A DNA stretch of 61,988 nucleotides from Clostridia bacterium (GCA_024403135.1 JAKSSK010000003.1:1-61988); one strand, 5' to 3'; shown: positions 53,363 to 61,745, counted from the first letter of the stretch. Notes: a model not told the origin generated them from the sequence alone. Numbers and translations: made by a program.

Positions 53363-53893
53363 CTAATCTGTTATTACTATGTCCAGTTTAACGTCATTTT
53401 CGTCTACTGGAACCTTATCTGACATAATCTTCGCCCTACAAACTAGGCATGTAAAGAACTTTGCATCCTCTAAATACCTGTCGTAGTACCCTTTGCCGTG
53501 GCCTAGCCTGTTACCAAACTTATCGCAGGTTACGCATGGGATTAGGCCAAAGTCTACCTCAGCCTTCTTTACCTTCCTAAGGCCTTCTCTAGGCTCTAAA
53601 ATGCCGTACATGCCTTCTTTTAGGTCATCTAGGGAACTTATCTCGTAGACCTCCATTAGGCTATCTGTAAGGCACTTTGGCACTGCCACCTTCTTGCCTT
53701 GCAAAAGGGCTTCCTCTATGATCTCCTTAGTATCTGGTTCATTACCCATTCCAACAAAAGTAAAGATAACCTTGGCCTCTTTAAATTCCTTTAAAGCTAG
53801 CACCTTTTTAGTTATCTCTTTATCTGAATATGTAATGTACTCATCTGTAAGGGATATTTCCTTAATCTTCTTTCTTAGCTCTTTCTTATCCAT
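53363..53893 (-). CDS. 5-formyltetrahydrofolate cyclo-ligase
   Basis: The start at 53893 (TAATG overlap with hxlR) gives 176 residues; the longer frame runs into hxlR. ATP-binding basic start (KKELRKKIKE), FTFVGMGNEP and the signature GHGKGYYDRYL are present. It converts 5-formyl-THF to methenyl-THF. Confidence 0.93.
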   Translation of the reverse strand: MDKKELRKKIKEISLTDEYITYSDKEITKKVLALKEFKEAKVIFTFVGMGNEPDTKEIIEEALLQGKKVAVPKCLTDSLMEVYEISSLDDLKEGMYGILEPREGLRKVKKAEVDFGLIPCVTCDKFGNRLGHGKGYYDRYLEDAKFFTCLVCRAKIMSDKVPVDENDVKLDIVITD

Positions 53894-54228
53894 TACTTCA
53901 TCAGTGCATCTTCGCTCCACTGGCTAAGCTGATCTAGTATTGGCATAAGCCTATCGCATAGCTCTGTAGATGAATACTCTACTCTAACTGGAACTTCAAG
54001 GTATTCCTTTCTCTCAACTAGCTTGTTTTCTTCAAGCTCTTTCAGGGCTGATGCCAGTACGTTGTTTGAAATTCCAGGCATCTGCTTCTTAAGTTCGTTG
54101 TACCTTAAAACGCCCTTGTTGTTTAATGCACATATGATCTGCATCTTCCACTTACCACCTATGATTGTCATGGCGTGATTAAGTGGGCAGCTCTCTAGGC
54201 ATGGACAGTCGTAGTGTGTCTTAATCAT
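53893..54228 (-). CDS. HxlR family winged-helix transcriptional regulator
   Basis: This 111-residue protein has the HxlR features: an N-terminal cysteine (CPLNHAM), GGKWKMQIICAL, RYNELKKQMPGISNNVLASALKEL as the DNA-reading helices and the wing RVEYSSTELC. HxlR proteins often sense electrophiles or redox through such cysteines. It is the first gene of a seven-gene operon running to psd and may control it (inference). Confidence 0.92.
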   Translation of the reverse strand: MIKTHYDCPCLESCPLNHAMTIIGGKWKMQIICALNNKGVLRYNELKKQMPGISNNVLASALKELEENKLVERKEYLEVPVRVEYSSTELCDRLMPILDQLSQWSEDALMK

Positions 54229-54261
54229 ATTTAATACCTTCCAAATATATTATCTCCCTCT

Positions 54262-54290
54262 ATTATATCTAGGTTAGAAAAAAAGAGCAA
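54262..54290 (-). promoter_or_regulatory. promoter of the hxlR-to-psd operon
   Basis: Minus-strand TTGCTC (54285-54290) and TATAAT (54262-54267) have 17-base spacing. The -35 lies within the terminator stem of the preceding gene. Confidence 0.55.
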
Positions 54291-54306
54291 GTCCTAAACT
54301 TGCCCT
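54284..54306 (-). terminator. terminator of the first small secreted-protein gene
   Basis: Minus-strand AGGGCAAG pairs with CTTGCTCT (one G-T pair), loop of seven, followed by T-rich sequence. It overlaps the stop codon. Confidence 0.8.
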
Positions 54307-55009
54307 AAAATATATTCTCTATGTAATCTACCACAACATTGATTGCTGTTCTAACCACATTTGATGCTATCTGAACGAATCCTGCATCGGTTACTACTGC
54401 AATCACTGCTGTAGCACTCTTTGCTACATTGCCTTCCTTAATTGCATCGCTAGCGTTATTAACCTTAGCTTGCAGGTTATCGAACCTCTTAATACTTCTA
54501 TCTGTTAGATAAGGTCTTGCTGCATCAAGTGCTTTATCTATAGTAACTGCTATAGCCTTAACCCTATCCTGAACAACCTGATCTTCTGCTCCAGCAAGAT
54601 TATCTACAAAGTCCTTAGTCTGCATTACCAGCTTAGTTCCATATTTATTTACATTTGGATCTGCTGCTATTGCAACTATTGATGATTTAATCTTCTCGTA
54701 GAAATCTAGTACATCTTTATCATTAAGTGTAGTGTCCTTAATATAGTCGTCTATAAGCTTTTCTGCAATTACTGTAACTTCATCTTTATCTGTAATATAT
54801 TTATTTAAGTCATCCACATATGGATAAAGAACCTCTGTATAACCATCGAAGTCGAATCCACCAAGTAGTGCATCTATGAACTGGAAGTATTGTACGGTTT
54901 CTTCGTCCTTATCCCTGTAGTTTGCTGCAAATACACTTGCTGTACTCATTGTAAGGGTCATAACTATAGCAAGGATAATAGCTATACTTCTCTTAAACTT
55001 ACTTTTCAT
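54305..55009 (-). CDS. secreted helical protein A (unknown family)
   Basis: The start at 55009 gives 234 residues. A signal peptide (MKSKFKRSIAIILAIVMTL...SVFAA) is followed by an all-helical, Lys/Asp/Val-rich domain without cysteines. The last 65 residues (NLQAKVNNASDAI...DAGFVQIASNVVRTAINVVV) match the end of the neighbouring protein B (NVQAKVDNIKKAT...DPDFQDVAVKAV). It has its own promoter and terminator. No function can be assigned. Confidence 0.75.
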   Translation of the reverse strand: MKSKFKRSIAIILAIVMTLTMSTASVFAANYRDKDEETVQYFQFIDALLGGFDFDGYTEVLYPYVDDLNKYITDKDEVTVIAEKLIDDYIKDTTLNDKDVLDFYEKIKSSIVAIAADPNVNKYGTKLVMQTKDFVDNLAGAEDQVVQDRVKAIAVTIDKALDAARPYLTDRSIKRFDNLQAKVNNASDAIKEGNVAKSATAVIAVVTDAGFVQIASNVVRTAINVVVDYIENIF

Positions 55010-55033
55010 TTTAACCACCGTCCTTCTACATAC

Positions 55034-55062
55034 ATATTAACACCTATGCATACAGAATTCAA
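55034..55062 (-). promoter_or_regulatory. promoter of secreted protein A gene
   Basis: Minus-strand TTGAAT (55057-55062), 17-base spacer containing ATGCATA, and TAATAT (55034-55039). The spacer matches that of the protein B promoter. Confidence 0.6.
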
Positions 55063-55072
55063 TAAAAGAAAA

Positions 55073-55091
55073 CGGATGGTAAGCCCATCCG
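55073..55091 (-). terminator. terminator of secreted protein B gene
   Basis: Minus-strand CGGATGG-GCTTA-CCATCCG is followed by TTTTCTTTT. Confidence 0.8.
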
Positions 55092-55097
55092 CATTCC

Positions 55098-55733
55098 CTA
55101 TTTCTTAACTTTGAATAACTTTCCTAGTGATTCCTTAACGTAGTTAACTGCTTGCTTAACAACGTTCTTAACAGCCTTAACAGCTACATCCTGGAAATCC
55201 GGATCCTTTACTAGCTCTACAACAGCCTTTACCTTGGCCTGAGTAGTAGTAGCCTTCTTAATGTTGTCTACCTTAGCCTGAACATTTTCAACCTTCTTTG
55301 CAGTCTTGATGATGGAATCTGCTTCTTTATAGATATTCTCTAGATCATTTTGAATGTCTGTAACAAGCTTACCTAATGCATCCTTATCTAGCTTTCCATC
55401 TTTTAAGTCGTTAACAATGGTTAATGCTTTATCCTTAACACTGTTAACTACATCCATGACCTTTTCATCTGTTGCAATAGCGATTAGGTAAGGTTGAACC
55501 TTAGCTACTAAAGCGTTATATAGCTCAGTTGGGTTGTTTTGGTATTGTTCAATAATCTGCTTTACTTCTAGTGCTAACTGTTCAAATACGCCAGGAGCAT
55601 CTTCTTGTAGTTCAACTTTTACTACTGGCTCTAGTACAGGTCCTTCTACTGCAAATGCTGTGAAGCTACATGCTGTAAACATCATAGCTACTGTAAGTAA
55701 CATAGCTACGCTTTTCTTTAATCTTCCTTTCAT
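55098..55733 (-). CDS. secreted helical protein B (paralogue of A)
   Basis: This 211-residue protein has a signal peptide ending near FTAFAVEG and a helical, Lys/Val-rich domain. The C-terminal region NVQAKVDNIKKAT..TQAKVKAVVELVKDPDF is shared with protein A and, more weakly, with the C-terminus of the SGNH protein encoded upstream. It ends basic (KLFKVKK). Possible roles are a surface-attached or self-assembling protein, which is only a guess. It has its own promoter and terminator. Confidence 0.75.
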   Translation of the reverse strand: MKGRLKKSVAMLLTVAMMFTACSFTAFAVEGPVLEPVVKVELQEDAPGVFEQLALEVKQIIEQYQNNPTELYNALVAKVQPYLIAIATDEKVMDVVNSVKDKALTIVNDLKDGKLDKDALGKLVTDIQNDLENIYKEADSIIKTAKKVENVQAKVDNIKKATTTQAKVKAVVELVKDPDFQDVAVKAVKNVVKQAVNYVKESLGKLFKVKK

Positions 55734-55776
55734 TGTCCCGTCCTTTCTTTTTGAAACAATATATATTTATACATAC

Positions 55777-55805
55777 ATTTTAACAAATATGCATAGGATT
55801 TGCAA
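55777..55805 (-). promoter_or_regulatory. promoter of secreted protein B gene
   Basis: Minus-strand TTGCAA (55800-55805), 17-base spacer containing ATGCATA, and TAAAAT (55777-55782). The element ATGCATAnnTGT is at the same place as in the protein A promoter. A second candidate (TTGTTA/TATATT, 55758-55786) overlaps. Confidence 0.6.
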
Positions 55806-55822
55806 CGATTGTTAAAAGATAA

Positions 55823-55843
55823 ACGGATGGCTAGGCCATCCGT
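55823..55843 (-). terminator. terminator of the SGNH - acyl ligase operon
   Basis: Minus-strand ACGGATGGC-CTA-GCCATCCGT is followed by a T-rich stretch (TTATCTTTT). The stem shares CGGATGG/CCATCCG with the terminator at 55073-55091. Confidence 0.8.
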
Positions 55844-55847
55844 CTTT

Positions 55848-57551
55848 TTACATGTATTCGTACTCTCCGTACTCTTTTATTAACTTCATAAAGTCGTTCT
55901 TTCCTGTCATTGTGATAGGGATCTCTGGAACTACTATGCAGGCAACTGGCCAGCTTCTTTGCTCTAGCCCTGCCTTGCAGTTATCCATAATTTCCTTTGC
56001 AAATTCTTCATCGCTAAGAGTGCATTGTGCATCCTTTTCAACAAGAATTAGTGGAAGTTCTCCCTGTACGTGACTTCTATCCTTTACAGGGATTACGCAG
56101 TCGTTATGCACTCCAGGGTGCTTACCTACCACATCCTCGATCTGAACAGGATAGTTCTTGTGTCCATCGAAACGAATGATGCTTCTCTTTATTCTTCCTT
56201 CAATGAACAGGAAGCCGTCCTCATCAATATGTCCTAGGTCTCCAGAGTGAATCCATCTAGTTCCATCTTCGTGAACCCAGATAGTATTCTTAGTTTCCTC
56301 ATCTTCCCCTAGATATCCAGCCATTACAGTTGGACCAGCTATGCAGATTTCACCAGTCATTCCAGTGTCTAGCTCATCTGTAGTACCAGGTTCAAATATC
56401 CCTATTATGCTGTGTACACAAGGTGTACCTACTGATCCATCTCTATGTACATTTCTAGCACCGAAAGCACAGGCAGATGCGCATTCGCTCATGCCGTATC
56501 CTTGAGCTAGAGGGAACTTAACTCCTCTTTCTATGGTGAACTCTCTAAGAGTCTTCTCAAAGTTTGCTGTTGCAGTGTCTCCACCTGCTGCCATAGTATC
56601 TATGAAGCTTAGGTCCATGTTCTGCATCTTCTTTGAACGCATCATGTACTCATAGAAGATTGGAACACCAATGATATGGTTTGGTCTATGCTTGTAAACC
56701 AGGTCTGCAAAGTCCTCAGGCTTAAATGCTGGAATTAGAATGTTTTCTGCAACCATGCATAGAGCCATGTGAATACCGCAGGCAATACCGTATGATGCTC
56801 CTAGTGGCAGGAAGTTAAGTACTGACTTTCCTGGAACAGAAACGTCTGTATCCCTAAAGTTTGCATAGACAGCGTTCATGTTATCGTTGGTTAGGATAAC
56901 GCCCTTGGACTTACCAGTAGTACCGCCTGTACGAGTGATTACTGCAGGCATATCCTCCTGGTACTGAACCTTTGTGGCATTAGTTCCTTCTCCACCTTTG
57001 GCAAATTCAGAGATCTTAACGATAGACTTGCCGTAAGGAATGTTTACCTTAGTCTTAGCCTTCATGGCCATCTTCTTAAATCCCTTAAGTGAATCTGCTG
57101 CACTTTGAACTAGAACTAGGTCTAGATCAAGTTCATCTAGTTTTACCTTTTCGAATACGTTTTCAAGAACGATTAGAACCTTGGATTCTGACTGCTTAAT
57201 GTATTCAGTTATATGTCCCTCGTCAGTTCTAACGTCTATGAAGTTGCATACTGCGCCTAGCTTGTTAAGCCCATAGATTGAATAGATGGACTCAGGGATT
57301 GATACGGTTAGGAATGTAACCATATCTCCCTTCTTAATGCCGTATGCACTAAATGCGTTTGCATAATAGTCGATGTTATCGACGAGTTTGGCAAATGTTA
57401 CTTCAGTACCATAGTATCTTAGTGCCTTTAGGTTACCATAGTCCTTGGATACTTCCGCTAGCATCTCATACATGGTGCATTTTGGAAGTGGCCTGTTAAC
57501 CTTCTCTTCATCGTAGTGTTTTAACCATGGTCTGGTCTTACTTGCTTTCAT
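55848..57551 (-). CDS. AMP-forming acyl-CoA synthetase / class I adenylate-forming ligase
   Basis: This 567-residue ANL-superfamily enzyme has the P-loop motif ITRTGGTTGKSKG, A5 motif QGYGMSECAS, A7 motif IHSGDLGHIDEDGFLFIEGR and the catalytic C-terminal lysine in TMTGKNDF. It activates a carboxylic acid as acyl-AMP, then probably as the CoA thioester; chain length unknown. AGGAGAG precedes the start, only 9 bases after the SGNH protein gene, so the two are co-transcribed. No signal peptide: it is cytoplasmic, unlike its neighbours. Confidence 0.9.
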   Translation of the reverse strand: MKASKTRPWLKHYDEEKVNRPLPKCTMYEMLAEVSKDYGNLKALRYYGTEVTFAKLVDNIDYYANAFSAYGIKKGDMVTFLTVSIPESIYSIYGLNKLGAVCNFIDVRTDEGHITEYIKQSESKVLIVLENVFEKVKLDELDLDLVLVQSAADSLKGFKKMAMKAKTKVNIPYGKSIVKISEFAKGGEGTNATKVQYQEDMPAVITRTGGTTGKSKGVILTNDNMNAVYANFRDTDVSVPGKSVLNFLPLGASYGIACGIHMALCMVAENILIPAFKPEDFADLVYKHRPNHIIGVPIFYEYMMRSKKMQNMDLSFIDTMAAGGDTATANFEKTLREFTIERGVKFPLAQGYGMSECASACAFGARNVHRDGSVGTPCVHSIIGIFEPGTTDELDTGMTGEICIAGPTVMAGYLGEDEETKNTIWVHEDGTRWIHSGDLGHIDEDGFLFIEGRIKRSIIRFDGHKNYPVQIEDVVGKHPGVHNDCVIPVKDRSHVQGELPLILVEKDAQCTLSDEEFAKEIMDNCKAGLEQRSWPVACIVVPEIPITMTGKNDFMKLIKEYGEYEYM

Positions 57552-57560
57552 TAATCTCTC

Positions 57561-59699
57561 CTAATTAAAACTCCATTTGAACTTGAATAGCTTGCTAAAG
57601 TCTATCTTTGAAAGTAAAGTCTTTAAAGCACCTAGCTTAGCCTTTGGAGTTTCTCCATTGATAAGTGTGTTTATTGAATCAACTGTGTTAGTGATTTGAG
57701 CATAAACATCCTTATCCTTAGCGTATTGCTTTTCAATAGCTATTAGCTTCTTGTTTATATCTACAAGCGCCCCTACATCAAGGCCACTCTTTAGATCATT
57801 TCCTAGCTCTAAAACAAGCTTTTGGATTTCGCTATCTGTTACAGCTGCAAATGTGAATGTCTTAAGCTCTTTGTACATCTTGTCTACTGCAAGCTTATCT
57901 TCATCTGTAACAGTCTTCTTCATTACAATATTCTTTATACCCTTTATTGCAGCTTTTACAGCATCAGCCTTAGCTTTATCTGTTAGGTTATTTGATGGAT
58001 CTGCATGTAGGCCTAAAGCCTTATCTACTCCATCAAGTACAAGATTGCCCTTTACAACAACACCTTCATCTGAAGGGTGGCAACCTGTAGCCTGCTGAAT
58101 GATGAATGTTAGGTATAGCTGAGCGAATAGCTTTTCGCTAGCTGAAATTTCATCCTCCTTTACAACAGTCTTTAGGATGTTGTTCATTTCACTCCATAGA
58201 CCGCTTAAACCTCTTAGTACAGGAGTTAAGTCGAAGTTTCCATCGCCTGTACACTTGATGATGTTACTAACTACTAGATCGCATAACTTATCTGCAGCCA
58301 TCTCCTTTACTTTATCGTAAAGTGCTTTATCGTCATAAGATAATAATGCAATTTTCTGTTCAGCAGAAGTATCATCATCTTCATAGTCTGCATACCAGTT
58401 AAGGAATTTAGTTAGGTATAACTTCTTAAATTCCTCTTGTACAGCAGCCTTCATATCAGCTGGTTTAGCATAGTCTTTACCGTAAACAGTCTGCATGCTG
58501 TCATCTGGATACTTTGTGTTTAGTGAACTGAATGTTACTAGTAGCTGGCAGTATTCATCGATGTTTTCCTCATTATTGATTGTTTTATCGTATTTATGCC
58601 ACTTATCCATGAATGCAACTATTTCTTCAGGTGATCCTGCGCAGTCTACATAGTAGTAGTCACCTGCATTAGCTCCTAAGTACTTTAGATATGTTCCAAT
58701 TCCACCGAATAGGATGCCTAGGTAGTCGCCTAGAGGAACTGTAACTCCACTAACTGTTAGGTTAATGTCTTGGAATAGGTTTTGTGGTCCTACAAGTACG
58801 ATCTTAGCGTTAGGGTTTAGAGCCTTAACGTCTTGTACTGACTGGTTAGCAGCCCATACACCTTCAACAAATGTGTAAACAAGTGTATCTACAAGTTCTA
58901 ATATTAAATCTGTTGGAAGGCTATCTCCTACTGTTTCTCTAACCATCTTGTAAATCTGAGGTCTAACAGCCTTAACAATTAGCTTTACTCCAGTGTACTT
59001 AGATAGATCTTCTAGACGATTTGCATAGCCAGATTTTTCAAATTCTTCCTGTCTAAAGCCTGTTTCTCCACCAACGTATCCTAGTACTGTCATTAATCTT
59101 GATGACATGTATACGCCATAGTTTGAGTTGAAGTTATCTAGGATAACTAGATCTGCCTTCTTAACTCTAGTTTGAGCATCGCTTCTTAGTTCCTTGATGC
59201 TGTTGTATGTCTTTGCTTTTTTGTTTTCAGTCCAGCGTGCTTCCTTACCGTTAGTCCAGCTAAGAACATGTGAAGCTAGTTCATCGTTTTTGTAGTTCTT
59301 GTATGTTTCGCCTTCGTATACGACCTTCATGCAGTCGTTATAGTATTTTAGGTCTTTACTTAGCATAGCGTGTACAGCATCAAAGCTTGTACCTTCAAAG
59401 TTAAATCTTGAAACGCTAGCCTTATATCCTTGATCTTTTAAGTGAGTAATTATTGCCTGTGGATATGCGAAGGTAGCACAGTGGTCGAAACCTCCTGTCC
59501 CTTGTCCTCTGTCGTAAAGGCCATCAGGGGTGGTTGTTTCTCCAGCCCAGAACTCGCTAGTACCATAGCCGTTAGTCATTGAGTCACCAAAGGTTACAAC
59601 ATTTAAGCTCTTTGTTGCTCCAGCAAATACAGATAGGCTGCTTGAACAAAACAGCATTGATACTGCAAGAATGATTGAAATGGTCTTTTTAAATTTCAT
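57561..59699 (-). CDS. secreted SGNH-hydrolase-like protein 1 with helical C-terminal domain
   Basis: The start at 59699 (AAGGAGAC before it) gives 712 residues. A signal peptide ends at about SVFA (26). SGNH block I is FGDSMTNGYG with Ser40; a mid-protein stretch has KIVLVGPQN; block V is CHPSDEG with His541, where the usual Asp three residues before is Thr. Residues about 560-712 are helical and Lys-rich and resemble secreted protein B. SGNH enzymes are esterases or acyltransferases. It shares an operon with an acyl-CoA ligase. Confidence 0.8.
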   Translation of the reverse strand: MKFKKTISIILAVSMLFCSSSLSVFAGATKSLNVVTFGDSMTNGYGTSEFWAGETTTPDGLYDRGQGTGGFDHCATFAYPQAIITHLKDQGYKASVSRFNFEGTSFDAVHAMLSKDLKYYNDCMKVVYEGETYKNYKNDELASHVLSWTNGKEARWTENKKAKTYNSIKELRSDAQTRVKKADLVILDNFNSNYGVYMSSRLMTVLGYVGGETGFRQEEFEKSGYANRLEDLSKYTGVKLIVKAVRPQIYKMVRETVGDSLPTDLILELVDTLVYTFVEGVWAANQSVQDVKALNPNAKIVLVGPQNLFQDINLTVSGVTVPLGDYLGILFGGIGTYLKYLGANAGDYYYVDCAGSPEEIVAFMDKWHKYDKTINNEENIDEYCQLLVTFSSLNTKYPDDSMQTVYGKDYAKPADMKAAVQEEFKKLYLTKFLNWYADYEDDDTSAEQKIALLSYDDKALYDKVKEMAADKLCDLVVSNIIKCTGDGNFDLTPVLRGLSGLWSEMNNILKTVVKEDEISASEKLFAQLYLTFIIQQATGCHPSDEGVVVKGNLVLDGVDKALGLHADPSNNLTDKAKADAVKAAIKGIKNIVMKKTVTDEDKLAVDKMYKELKTFTFAAVTDSEIQKLVLELGNDLKSGLDVGALVDINKKLIAIEKQYAKDKDVYAQITNTVDSINTLINGETPKAKLGALKTLLSKIDFSKLFKFKWSFN

Positions 59700-59742
59700 A
59701 ATCCTTGTCTCCTTAAAATATATTTTTAAAATGTACACAATT

Positions 59743-59771
59743 ATTATACCAAAAGATACATAAACATACAA
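59743..59771 (-). promoter_or_regulatory. promoter of the SGNH 1 - acyl ligase operon
   Basis: Minus-strand TTGTAT (59766-59771) and TATAAT (59743-59748) have 17-base spacing. It is flanked by an inverted pair TGTACAC (59732-59738) and GTGTACA (59788-59794). Confidence 0.65.
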
Positions 59772-59800
59772 TTAAATTATTGACAAAGTGTACAAAAAAA

Positions 59801-59830
59801 CCACAAATCTAGGTAAGCCTAAATTTGTGG
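59801..59830 (-). terminator. terminator of the SGNH protein 2 gene
   Basis: A long hairpin: minus-strand CCACAAAT...ATTTGTGG with a further inner pairing, followed by seven T. Confidence 0.9.
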
Positions 59831-59842
59831 CATTTAAATCTT

Positions 59843-61708
59843 TTATTTAGCAAAACATGCTTTGTAATACGCTTTAACCCTGCTCAAAACAAGTAGTACG
59901 GCTGAAACAACTGCAACCTTCTTGATAGGTTTAATTATTGCATTTACCTTCTTTACCACTGATTTTATGGTCTTTTCTCTAGCCGAATCAGTATCCGTAT
60001 ATGCGCTTACAATGTTGTCGTATTTTGCCTTTTGTCCCAATGGACATGGATGTCCACCAAAACCTCTGGCTGCACTGCTATGTCTAATGTTCCAGTTAAG
60101 AACGTAATAGTCGTCTGTAGTGGCATTTTCTGCATCGTATAGGGTTCTTGCCATATCTGCCCCTTCGATTGTTTGTGTAGCATTTAGCTCCATAAACTTA
60201 TCTAATGGGAACGTGTTAAATGACATAGCCTTTACACAAGTTTCCACGAAAGGCTCCATAATGTTTACAACATATGTCTGGTAATCCTCTGCGGTTCCTT
60301 CTTCTACAGCCATATATGCATCATAGATATCCCTTACTCCAAAGTTCCATTGGCCTGGAATGTCCGTACTAAATATTCTTGAAAATGCATAGTGAGCTGC
60401 AATATCTCCCGCTGCTCCACCGCCGTAAGCATCGGATATTTTCTTCCAAAGGGCGTTCAGCGCTGGAGATACTGGGAATGGATATATATCTGTTCCGCAC
60501 CAATAGGTGTTTTGAATCATATCCTTGGACCATTTAGTTACTCCAAAGTAGCTTAAATATGTTGCAAAGCCTTCCATGCCTGGATATGTGTCTCCAGGGA
60601 ACTTTGCTATGTCATATTCCTCATCAATAAGGCCTTGGTAATATATGCAGTCTTCAGCGTCTATTACCTGGCTTGCTAAAGAGCCTATGTTACACTTTAG
60701 ATCAATGCTTAAATTGTCCTTGTTAAAGTATAGCTCGTCTGCAAATGTAATTGCAGGGTTCTTTATCATATCTGCATATTTGTATTGACCAGAATGCTTG
60801 TTTATTGCTGTATGGTAAAGGTTGATAGTTTCCATAAGCATATCTACTAGCTTTGAGTAACTAACCTTTATTCCATTTACGTCTATATACATGTTTTGCT
60901 TTGGGTTATATAGGCCTACAACGATTAGGTCTATGTCTGGATTAACCTTGTAAATGGCATCTATGCATTTATCCGTGTAGTAAATGTATGAAGCTACTGC
61001 ATAAAGCATAGCGTCCACATAATCAGATAATCCGCCTAATCCTTTGTCCTGTATATATCCAGCAAGCTTTTTTCTAAGTTTTTCTACTTCGCTTCTTTCT
61101 CTATCGCTTAACTTGGTTAAAAGCTCAGTAAAGTGCTCACCACCTTCGTTTGTTCCAAGTCCGCCAATTCTATCGTTTAGGTATGTACCGAAGTAGTTAA
61201 TGCCAATATCGTATGTCAGTACATCGGCATTTGCTATGGCATTTATGTATGTGCTGCTCATATCGGCATAAGTATTGAATATGCCATCAGGTGCGCCATT
61301 TTCCTTTACCCAGTTACCGAAGTGCATAGCAGCGCCTTTTGTTAATGTGCTGTCCGAAGAGATTGAATATCCTTCTTCAGTAGCTTGTCTAAACAAGGCC
61401 CACAGTTCATCTGGTTGAAAACCTTGAACGGATAGGTCTGTCAGTTTGACATCTTTATCTTTATTCTGCTCCTGAAGATACTTGTGAAACATCTTTATGG
61501 ATGATCTTTCCGAAGAACCTGCGTATCCGCATTTATGACCATCTAAAACGTTTTCGTTATAGTCTACGAACATGTATCCTTGTGACATTGAGTCGCCAAG
61601 AGCTACATAACTCATTGATTCCTTTTCATCAGCAAATGCTATGTAAGGAATCATCCCTGTAATGAGGGATAGTGTAAGGATGACTGAAAGAAGTTTTCTT
61701 TTTTTCAT
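59843..61708 (-). CDS. membrane-anchored or secreted SGNH-hydrolase-like protein 2
   Basis: The start at 61708 gives 621 residues. A signal peptide ends at about IAFA (26). Block I is LGDSMSQGY with Ser40, the same position as in protein 1. A central motif IGINYFGTYL (block III-like, with N) and DLIVVGLYNP parallel protein 1. Block V is GGHPCPLGQ with His near 553 and no Asp three residues before. A C-terminal short hydrophobic helix (VAVVSAVLLVL) and a basic end could anchor it. It is monocistronic, with a promoter beside a G9 tract. Confidence 0.8.
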   Translation of the reverse strand: MKKRKLLSVILTLSLITGMIPYIAFADEKESMSYVALGDSMSQGYMFVDYNENVLDGHKCGYAGSSERSSIKMFHKYLQEQNKDKDVKLTDLSVQGFQPDELWALFRQATEEGYSISSDSTLTKGAAMHFGNWVKENGAPDGIFNTYADMSSTYINAIANADVLTYDIGINYFGTYLNDRIGGLGTNEGGEHFTELLTKLSDRERSEVEKLRKKLAGYIQDKGLGGLSDYVDAMLYAVASYIYYTDKCIDAIYKVNPDIDLIVVGLYNPKQNMYIDVNGIKVSYSKLVDMLMETINLYHTAINKHSGQYKYADMIKNPAITFADELYFNKDNLSIDLKCNIGSLASQVIDAEDCIYYQGLIDEEYDIAKFPGDTYPGMEGFATYLSYFGVTKWSKDMIQNTYWCGTDIYPFPVSPALNALWKKISDAYGGGAAGDIAAHYAFSRIFSTDIPGQWNFGVRDIYDAYMAVEEGTAEDYQTYVVNIMEPFVETCVKAMSFNTFPLDKFMELNATQTIEGADMARTLYDAENATTDDYYVLNWNIRHSSAARGFGGHPCPLGQKAKYDNIVSAYTDTDSAREKTIKSVVKKVNAIIKPIKKVAVVSAVLLVLSRVKAYYKACFAK

Positions 61709-61745
61709 AACATTAATATTATCTCCTAAAACATATTCCACTGGT

